A DNA stretch of 64,000 nt from CAJXVY01 sp965660355. GTDB lineage: Bacteria > Actinomycetota > Actinomycetes > Actinomycetales > Microbacteriaceae. Numbering within the stretch: position 1 is the stretch's first letter; every line of letters starts with the position of its first letter. The stretch lies in the NCBI GenBank assembly GCA_965660355.1, contig CBFHZN010000002.1, positions 55,858-119,857 of the forward strand. The letters run 5' to 3'. The notes beneath the pieces are model-generated. The model was not told the origin of the DNA. It searched no databases and saw nothing but the letters and a program-made list of their open reading frames with translations. Shown here piece after piece: positions 33,732 through 41,120 of this stretch. The translations under genes and the position numbers were made by a program.

Positions 33732-34478
33732 GTGCTGGATTGGGTTCGTAGGCTTAGAAGAGCGTCACGCAAATTAACTTTGCCGTCTCGCGAAGCAAGT
33801 GATGGTCGAACCAATCAGCAGCTCAATCTATCTAAGCTTACCCCCTCCGAGCTTGACTATCTGGCAAAGTTCTCCCTTACTCAGAAGCTAGCCGCTGATC
33901 TTTTGGAAGAGTTAGCCGTTCAGACCCCTGATGAAAAGCTCTCAGAGAGTGTTAGAGCTCTTGCCAAAAATCAAGAGGAACGTTTTCGACCAGTCCTAAC
34001 AGCGCTAGCGAAAAAGGGTGTGGGGGCTAAGGATGAGTTAGTCAGGTTTGAGGATGAATTTTTCGAGTTATCCTCCAGAATCGCAGGCAAGGGTTTTTAT
34101 GAAAACCTGATGGCTTTGTATGTGGTTTTTGGAATTTTAGATGACTTTTATGCCAGGTTGGCTTCGGTGCAGCCCTCCTCGACTAAAAACATGGTTTTGA
34201 AAACTCTCTCTGACTATCCATTCAATGAGTTTTTGAAAAATTTACTAATTGAGAAAACTTCGGATGATTCAGAGCTAAAAGATCTATTGGCAATGTTTGG
34301 CAGAAGTTTGGTAGCGGATTGTCTTTTGCACGTCATTGGTGTTTTGGAATTTGATGAACTAGATGATTCCGATCCAGTGGAATTTAGAAGAAACGCTCTA
34401 AGAAGAATAGAACCGCTTACTCACGAATTGGTCAGCAACCACGCTTCCAGAATGGACGAATTGGGAATGAGCGCCTAA
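33732..34478 (+). CDS. Ferritin-like-fold protein (MiaE-like family)
   Basis: About 248 residues, mostly helical and acidic, resembling the actinobacterial ferritin-like proteins related to tRNA hydroxylase MiaE. Helices carry spaced acidic and histidine residues (QEERFRPVLTAL, VRFEDEFFELSSRI, ENLMALYVVFGILDDFYARL, RIEPLTHELVSNHASRMDELG). A complete di-iron EXXH set is not clear, so activity is doubtful. Start GTG 33732 is chosen because a -10 box is 6 bases upstream; an ATG at 33687 would overlap the divergent helicase gene. It adjoins the DUF3107 cluster as in related actinobacteria. Confidence 0.75.
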   Translation: MLDWVRRLRRASRKLTLPSREASDGRTNQQLNLSKLTPSELDYLAKFSLTQKLAADLLEELAVQTPDEKLSESVRALAKNQEERFRPVLTALAKKGVGAKDELVRFEDEFFELSSRIAGKGFYENLMALYVVFGILDDFYARLASVQPSSTKNMVLKTLSDYPFNEFLKNLLIEKTSDDSELKDLLAMFGRSLVADCLLHVIGVLEFDELDDSDPVEFRRNALRRIEPLTHELVSNHASRMDELGMSA

Positions 34479-34774
34479 AGCGACTTCAGCTGTTTTTCGT
34501 CTTGGATTGCTCTCTGGTTACGAAGATAACGAATAGCGATGAAGGTGACCGGTGGGGTAATTAGCATCACTAGAAGCCAAATTGCTGCGCCTGAATGCGA
34601 AAGTCCCAGCAGAGTAAAAATAAGCCATAGAGCAGAACCAACTGTTACCGCTATTGAACCTGGAACCAGCGATCCGTGCTTATCGCTTTTGCCAATAACG
34701 TATGGGGTGATTAGACCGAGCAGGATTCCATAAACCACCACCACTGGCAGGCTAATTAGGTGAGAAAGATCCAT
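34475..34774 (-). CDS. Small membrane protein, function unknown
   Basis: I do not recognise this protein. 99 residues with three hydrophobic helices: residues ~8-27 (LPVVVVYGILLGLITPYVIG), ~42-58 (VTVGSALWLIFTLLGL) and ~63-80 (GAAIWLLVMLITPPVTFI). Charged C-terminus (RYLRNQRAIQDEKQLK). It follows DUF3107 with a one-base overlap and overlaps the stop of the ferritin-like gene by 4 bp, so it is probably co-transcribed with DUF3107. Confidence 0.75.
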   Translation of the reverse strand: MDLSHLISLPVVVVYGILLGLITPYVIGKSDKHGSLVPGSIAVTVGSALWLIFTLLGLSHSGAAIWLLVMLITPPVTFIAIRYLRNQRAIQDEKQLKSL

Positions 34775-34998
34775 CAGCTTACGAACCCGACCTTGCGTGA
34801 CTGCTCCGCTGCTATCTCAATATAGGCAAGGGCCCCAGCTGGAACGATAATCACAGCACCTTTTTCATCGGTTAGTTGCAAAGTGGATGATGGGTCAGCT
34901 AAAGCTTTTTCAACTTTCTGGTTGATGGTTTCTGTAGTCTCTTCAGATTCCAAAACCAATTCACGACCGCTATTTTGAATACCGATTTTTATTTGCAC
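34774..34998 (-). CDS. DUF3107 protein
   Basis: A 74-residue actinobacterial protein: MQIKIGIQNSGRELVLESEE, VEKALADPSSTLQLTDEKG and a C-terminal VPAGALAYIEIAAEQSRKVGFV are diagnostic of DUF3107. The family adjoins uvrD2 and related genes throughout actinobacteria. Function unknown. Ribosome site AACGAGGAG is upstream of the ATG. Confidence 0.92.
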   Translation of the reverse strand: MQIKIGIQNSGRELVLESEETTETINQKVEKALADPSSTLQLTDEKGAVIIVPAGALAYIEIAAEQSRKVGFVS

Positions 34999-35023
34999 TT
35001 TGCTCCTCGTTGTTTTTTCAAGC

Positions 35024-35977
35024 TTAGCTCTCGTCCCGCTGTTGGTTCAAACCAATAAAGCTGGTGGCCTCCAAAGATGGTAACTCAGATTTCTGAGCAT
35101 CCTCCGCCAGGTTTTCTAAATCAGCTGCTGCAGCCTCAGCTGCTCTGTCATCGCCAAGTTCGATGCAATAGGAGAGCCATCTTGCAATCTCCACCTCAGA
35201 ATAAAAAATAGCCCTCTTTAGAAGGTTTTCATCTGCTTCACGAATCTCTAGATATTGAGCCAAGCAGGTATTCATGGCTTGCTCCGTGGAGCCTCCTGCA
35301 ATCCATCCAAAATCTTCTGCGGGGTCTGAAACCCGCATCGTGCCAAAGCCACGCATAACCAATTTGTCACCAGCTGTGCCGACGGTGTCTGAGTTGACAG
35401 AACCGTGAATAACAGTTGGTCGGTAGCGCCACAAGCCAATGTCCTCCAGAGCTTTTTCCCATCTGGAGAGCAACACCCCGGGAACTTTTCCCGTGTCTGC
35501 TAGCTTGTCAATTTCCGAGACCAGCTCCGAATTCAAATCAGTTGGACTAACACTCTGGATCTCTAATTCGTTTGCATCAGCCACCGAGAGCGAGTGAATT
35601 CTTGCAAGCTCCGCGGAGAGTAATTGAATTGGCTCTGAATTTTTTGCCCCCAGGCGTATATCTTTTGATTCATCAAAACTCAGCACCACCACTGAAGAGC
35701 CATCGGAATCTTTGGTCTCCCCGATAATTTCAGGCACTGAAAGAGTGGAGGATGCGAGGGGGCTAACGAGTTTTAGGGCGTTTAATTCAGTTTTGAGTTC
35801 GGCCTCGGATTGTTTTCCAGTTGTCACCAGCACCTGATATTTGCGATCTGTGTCAGATTCCAAAATGGCAGAGTCGAAACCAGGCGTTTTCTCCGTGTTC
35901 AGCCTGGTTGAGGTGAAGTTTTTTCCTCGAGCGGCTTCAGCTGCAAGCGCCGCTAGAATCAAATGAGATTTGGCCAT
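35024..35977 (-). CDS. Phosphotransferase (APH)-fold protein lacking catalytic residues
   Basis: 317 residues, aligning by layout with the macrolide-phosphotransferase-like protein usually found beside uvrD2 in Microbacteriaceae. The catalytic loop, normally HGDxxxxN, is HGSVNSDTV (residues ~191-199), so the base Asp is replaced by Ser; the later IDW/DFG-type Asp is also missing (MRGFGTMRVSDPAEDFGWI retains only the downstream DPAxDF). This suggests a pseudokinase with a binding or structural role. ATG at 35977 is 6 bases after a -10 box (leaderless); TTG 35983 is the alternative. Weak in motif, so family placement rests partly on position. Confidence 0.7.
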   Translation of the reverse strand: MAKSHLILAALAAEAARGKNFTSTRLNTEKTPGFDSAILESDTDRKYQVLVTTGKQSEAELKTELNALKLVSPLASSTLSVPEIIGETKDSDGSSVVVLSFDESKDIRLGAKNSEPIQLLSAELARIHSLSVADANELEIQSVSPTDLNSELVSEIDKLADTGKVPGVLLSRWEKALEDIGLWRYRPTVIHGSVNSDTVGTAGDKLVMRGFGTMRVSDPAEDFGWIAGGSTEQAMNTCLAQYLEIREADENLLKRAIFYSEVEIARWLSYCIELGDDRAAEAAAADLENLAEDAQKSELPSLEATSFIGLNQQRDES

Positions 35978-35983
35978 AGCCAA

Positions 35984-35993
35984 ACACTATTTT
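35984..35993. promoter_or_regulatory. Head-to-head -10 boxes (phosphotransferase-like / uvrD2)
   Basis: ACACTATTTT: TAGTGT on minus (35984-35989), 6 bases before the ATG at 35977; TATTTT on plus (35988-35993) shares TA at 35988-35989. The plus transcript would start near 36000 and keep a ribosome site (CAGGGA) before the ATG at 36034. Confidence 0.58.
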
Positions 35994-36033
35994 GGCAATC
36001 TTTGTCAGCACCGATGCCACGCAGGGAATCTTT

Positions 36034-37665
36034 ATGGAATCAGCAGAGAGTTTGCTAGAAGGTCTAGACCCTCAGCAGCGTTTGGCAGCTGAATCGCTGC
36101 TTGGCCCGGTGAGAATTATTGCCTCTGCCGGTAGCGGTAAGACCAAAACCATCAGTCATAGAATCGCCTACGGTGTGGCCAGTGGCGTATATGATCCGGA
36201 TAAGGTTTTGGCCCTGAGCTACACATCAAGATCAGCCGCCGAATTACGCTCAAGAATCAATTCTCTTGGCGTTCCCGCGGTTCAGGTGCGAACCATTCAC
36301 GCAGCCGCCCTCGCACAGCTTCGATATTTTTGGCCACAACTAACCGGTTTCAATTCACCGAAAGTGCTCAGCAGCAAAAAAGAGTTGCTGTTGGAGGTTT
36401 TGAAAAATCTCAAGATTGATTCCAGCCAATCTGTCATAAGAGAGCTAGCGGCTGAAATCGAGTGGTGGAAGTATTCACTTTCAAGCCCTGAAAAATACGC
36501 TGAGACGGAACGCTTTTTGGAAACCGTAAATCATTCAGTAGCCAGCAGCGTGATCTTTGAATATGAGAAATTAAAGACAAAATCGCAACAAATCGACTGG
36601 GAGGACGTGCTCCTGCTCACACTGGGGATGGTTAGCTCTGAGCCCAGAGTTGCAGAGCATGTTCGCAGTCAGTATCGATTTTTCACCATTGACGAGTTTC
36701 AAGATGTTTCTCCATTGCAGTTTGCGCTTTTGGAAAAGTGGCTGGGTGACAGGTCGGATTTATGCGTGGTTGGTGACCCACGGCAGACAATTTATTCTTT
36801 CGCTGGCGCCTCTCAAGGGTTTCTCAACGGCTTCGAATCCAGATTTGATAACACCGTTTCGATCGAATTGAGCAATAACTACCGATCCGGGAGCGAAGTA
36901 GTGAACCTAGCCAACAAAGTGATGAAAGATTTCTCTCCGATGTCTGCAATTTCTGGGATTGGAGAGGTGAGGCTGAGGGAGTTTTCTAGTGAGGGCTCCG
37001 AAGCAGTGGCAGTGGCGAAAATGATTGCAGAGGATATTGAAAACGGGATACCAGAAAGTGAAATTGCAGTTTTATTCAGAATAAACAGTCAGTCAGAGCA
37101 ACTTACCCAAAAGCTCAGCGAATTAAACATTCGTCACCAATTGAAAACCCAGGAGAAGTTTTTTCAACAACCCGTTATCTCTAGAGCCGTGCAGTTGATC
37201 AGGGCATCAAGATTTGTTGAGGACAAGCCAGCATCGGAAATAGTTTCCGACGTTCTAAGAGAGCTGGGCTGGACCCTTCAGCCATCAGGAGATCTCTCAG
37301 CATGGGAGTCAATGCAAGCTTTATACGAAGCACTGACCGAGCAAGATTTGAGCATCTCAGAAACGATAGATCTAATTGATTCATTGCAGTTGCAGCATTT
37401 CGAACCTGTTCGGCAGTTGGTGACTCTTTCAACAATTCATGCCGCTAAGGGGCTGGAGTGGCGAAAAGTGTATCTAATTGGGGCAAGCGAGGGACTTTTG
37501 CCCTATCGTATGGCGCTTAGCGAGGAGCAAATAACTGAAGAGCAAAGGCTTTGCTATGTTGCTCTGACAAGAGCAAAGCGTAGCTTGATAGTCAGCTTCG
37601 CCAAACAATCTGGTGACTTATCTAGATTTCTCCGGGGGCTTGCTGACAGCCGCAGCCAGGGTTGA
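36034..37665 (+). CDS. uvrD2: UvrD2-type superfamily I DNA helicase, short form
   Basis: ATP-dependent 3'-5' helicase of the UvrD/Rep family. 543 residues: Walker A ASAGSGKTKT, motif Ia LALSYTSRSAAELRSR, Walker B TIDEFQDVSPLQF, VGDPRQTIYSFAGA, NNYRSG, STIHAAKGLEWRKVYLIG and CYVALTRAKRSL. It is much shorter than mycobacterial UvrD2 and has no HRDC domain; it ends shortly after the last helicase motif. ATG at 36034 with CAGGGA upstream is chosen; a TTG at 35992 is in frame. It overlaps the convergent ThiF-like gene by 44 bp. Neighbours match the conserved uvrD2 region. Confidence 0.9.
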   Translation: MESAESLLEGLDPQQRLAAESLLGPVRIIASAGSGKTKTISHRIAYGVASGVYDPDKVLALSYTSRSAAELRSRINSLGVPAVQVRTIHAAALAQLRYFWPQLTGFNSPKVLSSKKELLLEVLKNLKIDSSQSVIRELAAEIEWWKYSLSSPEKYAETERFLETVNHSVASSVIFEYEKLKTKSQQIDWEDVLLLTLGMVSSEPRVAEHVRSQYRFFTIDEFQDVSPLQFALLEKWLGDRSDLCVVGDPRQTIYSFAGASQGFLNGFESRFDNTVSIELSNNYRSGSEVVNLANKVMKDFSPMSAISGIGEVRLREFSSEGSEAVAVAKMIAEDIENGIPESEIAVLFRINSQSEQLTQKLSELNIRHQLKTQEKFFQQPVISRAVQLIRASRFVEDKPASEIVSDVLRELGWTLQPSGDLSAWESMQALYEALTEQDLSISETIDLIDSLQLQHFEPVRQLVTLSTIHAAKGLEWRKVYLIGASEGLLPYRMALSEEQITEEQRLCYVALTRAKRSLIVSFAKQSGDLSRFLRGLADSRSQG

Positions 37666-38590
37666 TATGTTCCACTAGCTCCACAAAACCGCCGCTTGGC
37701 CAAAACTGCAAGTCTTTTTCTTGAACTCCAGTATCTAGTTTGTTGATTATGCGCTGAGCCACCATGGAGGCTGCGAACAGAATAGATAATGAATCCTTCA
37801 CGCCGCTGATGCCCGCAATTTGAGCGCAGACGAATTTTCTTCGCGGGTCTTCATCCCACTTGTTTAATTCCCGGCAACCCAGGCAAGCTTGATGTTCATC
37901 AATTATTGCTGTGACTAGAACATGCATGTCTGAGAAGCAAACACCTATGTGCTTTCTAGAAAGCGATAGCCAGCGTTGGTAATCACTTGGCTGAAATGCC
38001 CCACTGGTTTCCACAACAGCAATGTCCACCTCCACATAGTCCGCCCAGCGCATCCTGTTGTCCAATTTCACAACAGTTGGCGTGTTAGCGATTTCTGATT
38101 TGATGATTGAGAGTTTGGATTGGCCAATCTGATTCGGTGAATAACCGAGCCGACCGCAATCGGCTTCTGAGACCAATGTGCTGTCGCTGACGATTATTTT
38201 TCCTACCCCTGCATGAGCCAGGGCGTGAACGAGCAGTTTTCCCAATCTGCCGAGATTTGGAATCAAAATCACCGACTGCTGTCTGTTTCGATAATATTTC
38301 GAATGTGGTTGAGGCAAGTTTCCCAATTCGGAACGGGCCAACGGGGTTATGAAATCTTCAGTGAGATAACCAAGTCTGGCATGCAGGTTTTCTGCGGATT
38401 CAATTGCCAGCCCAGCCAAATCAGCTGCCACCTCAAATTGGCCCTTGGCGACACCCAGTTCCAGCATCGCCAAAAAGGTTTCTTCGGCGGCTGAGCTGAT
38501 TTCAACTTTCAGGGGTTTATCAATACCAAACTGTCTTTGATTTTGAGAAGACCAAATTTTGATGGCTGAATCACGGATTTTTATTGGCAC
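37622..38590 (-). CDS. ThiF/E1-like protein, partly degenerate
   Basis: 322 residues. A ~110-residue N-terminal domain precedes an E1-like Rossmann fold: the nucleotide loop is LIPNLGRLGKLLVHALAHAG instead of the usual GxGGLG, but the Asp/Arg/Lys trio is kept (VSDSTLV, DCGRLGY, IGQSK). A Cys pair HQACLGCREL and C-terminal GCGCQ could bind zinc. The later catalytic Asp region is not evident (VETSGAFQPSD). It resembles the TOMM leader-binding/cyclodehydratase-like branch of ThiF proteins, but no peptide precursor or partner enzyme is nearby. Function not assigned. It occupies the place of a conserved gene beside uvrD2 in actinobacteria. Confidence 0.72.
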   Translation of the reverse strand: MPIKIRDSAIKIWSSQNQRQFGIDKPLKVEISSAAEETFLAMLELGVAKGQFEVAADLAGLAIESAENLHARLGYLTEDFITPLARSELGNLPQPHSKYYRNRQQSVILIPNLGRLGKLLVHALAHAGVGKIIVSDSTLVSEADCGRLGYSPNQIGQSKLSIIKSEIANTPTVVKLDNRMRWADYVEVDIAVVETSGAFQPSDYQRWLSLSRKHIGVCFSDMHVLVTAIIDEHQACLGCRELNKWDEDPRRKFVCAQIAGISGVKDSLSILFAASMVAQRIINKLDTGVQEKDLQFWPSGGFVELVEHINPGCGCQQAPGEI

Positions 38591-38629
38591 CGCTGCAGTG
38601 TTGCAGGGTGGCTGGATTTTTAGAGGCTG

Positions 38630-38638
38630 TTATCCACA
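38630..38638 (+). promoter_or_regulatory. DnaA-box match
   Basis: TTATCCACA, the consensus DnaA 9-mer, inside the short inverted repeat GCTGTTATCCACAGC, in the 49-bp gap between the ThiF-like and DUF2342 genes. A chance match is possible. Confidence 0.4.
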
Positions 38639-38639
38639 G

Positions 38640-39926
38640 CTAGTCACCCAGCAGTCCTCGTAGTTCCGCATCTAGGTCATCCTTGCCATTGGAAAGCCTT
38701 TGAATCAATAGCTCGGGGTTTGTTATTTCTTCTTCTGAAGGCAGCTGATCGGGATGAAGCCAAATTTCGTCTCTTTCAGCGCTTGAGAGTTTTTCTTGCA
38801 GTTCAACAAACAGGGCCGACGTTTCTCTGAGCATCTTTGGTTGGAGCTCAAGACCAATCAAGGTCCCAAATAATTTTTGACTTGGGTTATCACTAACTCT
38901 TCTTCGGCGAATTGACTCGGCAAGGGCAACTCTGGATGGCAAGCGCTCGGTCGCCTTTTCAGTCACTGTGTCCACCCAGCCCTCAATCAGGGCAAGATTG
39001 ATTCTTATGCGATCCAGAGCAACTCTTTGAGAATCAGTGGGTTCGTTGATAAACGCTCCGGAACTTATTGCGTTTTGAATCTCGGTTGGGTTGGTTATGT
39101 CTAAATCCTCGGCTAGACGATTAATCTTTTCAGTGTCAATGCTTATTTCTTGGGAGTATTCGAGGATCTGGTTCACCACTCGGTCTTTCAACCAGGCGCT
39201 TTGAGTGAACAATCGCTGTAGCGCTAATTCTCTAACAGCGAGGTAGATAAGCACCTCTTGAGAATCCAATCCCAGGCCCTCCGCAAATTCCTCAACATTC
39301 TTCACGCTTAGACTTGGACGATCTGAAATCGGGATTCCAATCTCACCGCCGCTGAGGGACTCGTTCGCCAGTTGTCCAAGTGATTGACCAAATTGCATTG
39401 CAAATAATGAGCCGCCCGCGCTTTTGAGGATGTTTGAGGCGGGGCCAGCAAGTTGAGAAAGCTCCTCTGGAAGGTTTTCCTTTAGGTTTTCCGCCAATGC
39501 CTCCGCAAGCTTTGTAGCAACTGGTTCGGCAATCTCTTTGAACAGGTCCAAAGATTCAATGACCCAACCTTGCCGGGTTAGCATCTGCGGATTGTATTCA
39601 AATTGACCAATGGTGGTGACCTCGTCAAGCCATAAAGATGCGGTTCCAAAAGCTTGCTTGAATGAGTTTTCCAACTCATCTGATAACTCGATTTTTTGAG
39701 AGTCAATCTCTTTTCTTGCCTGGGTTTCCACCAGCTTCCAATTGATTCCCTCGCCTTGGCCGCTGATTGCCCTCTGCAATTGCTCCATCATCATTCCCAG
39801 ATTCGCTGGGTCCATTGGGATTCCAGCCTGATTGGCCAAATCTTCGGGGTTGAAGTTTTCTGAAGATGAGAAAAACTTTCTTAAAAACTCTTGAAATTCA
39901 TCGCGGTCCCTATTTTCGTCAGACAT
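38640..39926 (-). CDS. DUF2342 zincin-like protein
   Basis: 428 residues of the actinobacterial family annotated as zinc-dependent metalloprotease (M. tuberculosis Rv3195). Recognisable parts are PEDLANQAGIPMDPANLG near the N-terminus, LAVRELALQRLFTQSAWLKD, and INLALIEGWVDTVTEKA with C-terminal ELQPKMLRETSALF. In homologues the first of these reads RExAHxRLF; here the histidine is replaced (RELALQRLF), which would weaken or abolish metal binding. Whether any member is a protease is unproven. The minus-strand leader has GGGAGG before the ATG. Next to the Lon-like gene as in other actinobacteria. Confidence 0.88.
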   Translation of the reverse strand: MSDENRDRDEFQEFLRKFFSSSENFNPEDLANQAGIPMDPANLGMMMEQLQRAISGQGEGINWKLVETQARKEIDSQKIELSDELENSFKQAFGTASLWLDEVTTIGQFEYNPQMLTRQGWVIESLDLFKEIAEPVATKLAEALAENLKENLPEELSQLAGPASNILKSAGGSLFAMQFGQSLGQLANESLSGGEIGIPISDRPSLSVKNVEEFAEGLGLDSQEVLIYLAVRELALQRLFTQSAWLKDRVVNQILEYSQEISIDTEKINRLAEDLDITNPTEIQNAISSGAFINEPTDSQRVALDRIRINLALIEGWVDTVTEKATERLPSRVALAESIRRRRVSDNPSQKLFGTLIGLELQPKMLRETSALFVELQEKLSSAERDEIWLHPDQLPSEEEITNPELLIQRLSNGKDDLDAELRGLLGD

Positions 39927-40038
39927 TGAACCTCCCTTATTAAGAGGCTAATTGCCAAAGACTGAAAGTTGAAGCTGAGTTTTAGCTTGTTCGCCATAGG
40001 CGTGTAGCTGAATAGCGAAAGGTGTCTGCTGTCAGGCT

Positions 40039-40044
40039 TACCAT
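40039..40044 (+). promoter_or_regulatory. -10 box of a leaderless promoter (Lon-like protease)
   Basis: TACCAT followed by TTAGGGG (7 bases) and the ATG at 40052. Confidence 0.55.
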
Positions 40045-40051
40045 TTAGGGG

Positions 40052-41110
40052 ATGACACTTTTTGAAAACTCTACAAGGCGTAAAAATCCAGCGGGATGGA
40101 TTTTTCTTGCCTTATTCATTATTGCCGCCGGTGCCGGGGTAATGCTTCCCAGCGGTTATGTAATTGAAAGACCCGGAACAAGTTTTAACGTAAACGGAGA
40201 AGTTGATTCAACACCAGTAATTTCGGTGTCAGAGGTTGAGAGCTTTGATTCTGAAACCCGATTAGACGTTCTGACTGTAAGTGTTTTAGGAAATCAAGAC
40301 AGCACTCCCGGATGGATTGAAATTTTTCTTGCATGGATCGACCCGCAACAGGTCGTGCTCCCGGTTGACGAAGTATTTCCGCCAAACAAAACAACAGATG
40401 AGGTCAGAGCCGAGAGTGTTGCCATGATGGAAACTAGCCAACAAGAGGCGGTTGCGGTGGCGCTAAAAGAGCTCGGATACGATCTAGAACCAGAAGTTTA
40501 CGTCTCGATGGTCACTGAGGGCGGAGCAGCCAGCGGATCAATCGTTGCAGGAGATTTTGTCACAGCTGTGGCAGGTGAAACAGTGGAAAGTATCGAGGAC
40601 TTGCAACAAAAAATTCAAGATTCAAACGGCGAGACTTTAGAGGTTGGTGTCATTCGTGATGGGGAGAGTATTTCTTATTCGCTTACCCCTCAGAAATCAG
40701 ATGATCGCTATCTAATTGGGGTGATGGTTGGCTATACCTATGACTTCCCGATTGAGATAGATCTTCAGCTTGGAAATGTAGGTGGACCCAGTGGCGGGAT
40801 GATTTTTGCTCTGGGCGTATTCGATGCTCTGACGGAGGGTTCGCTCTTAGGTGATTCACATATCGCAGGGACCGGAACCATCAACTCGGGCGGACTGGTG
40901 GGCCCAATCGGGGGTATAGACCTCAAAATGCAGGCGGCCAAGCGAGATGGCACCGATTTGTTTTTGGCCCCTCAGGCCAACTGCCCAGAGATAATTTCCA
41001 GCCAACCTGAAGATTTACTGGTCGTTCCCGTGGCAGACTTTACAGAGGCCCTTGAGGTCATTGCAATGTATGAAGAGGGAAACACCGAGTTTCCAAGTTG
41101 TGAAAATTAG
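40052..41110 (+). CDS. Membrane-anchored PDZ / Lon-like serine protease
   Basis: 352 residues. One N-terminal membrane helix (WIFLALFIIAAGAGVMLPSGY), a PDZ domain at ~165-225 (GAASGSIVAGDFVTAVAGETV) and a C-terminal S16 Lon-type protease domain with catalytic Ser in GGPSGGMIFALG and Lys in GGIDLKMQAAKRDGT. Equivalent to M. tuberculosis Rv3194c and B. subtilis YlbL. It should act outside the membrane on misfolded or cell-wall-associated proteins. UPF0182 follows after 10 bp, probably in the same transcript. Leaderless start predicted. Confidence 0.93.
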   Translation: MTLFENSTRRKNPAGWIFLALFIIAAGAGVMLPSGYVIERPGTSFNVNGEVDSTPVISVSEVESFDSETRLDVLTVSVLGNQDSTPGWIEIFLAWIDPQQVVLPVDEVFPPNKTTDEVRAESVAMMETSQQEAVAVALKELGYDLEPEVYVSMVTEGGAASGSIVAGDFVTAVAGETVESIEDLQQKIQDSNGETLEVGVIRDGESISYSLTPQKSDDRYLIGVMVGYTYDFPIEIDLQLGNVGGPSGGMIFALGVFDALTEGSLLGDSHIAGTGTINSGGLVGPIGGIDLKMQAAKRDGTDLFLAPQANCPEIISSQPEDLLVVPVADFTEALEVIAMYEEGNTEFPSCEN

Positions 41111-41120
41111 GAGTTGAAAC

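Noticed and set aside
37397..37412. CGAACCTGTTCG in uvrD2 as an SOS (LexA) box
   Set aside because: It lies deep in the coding region and the spacing between half-sites is 2 rather than the 4 of the actinobacterial CGAACNNNNGTTCG box.
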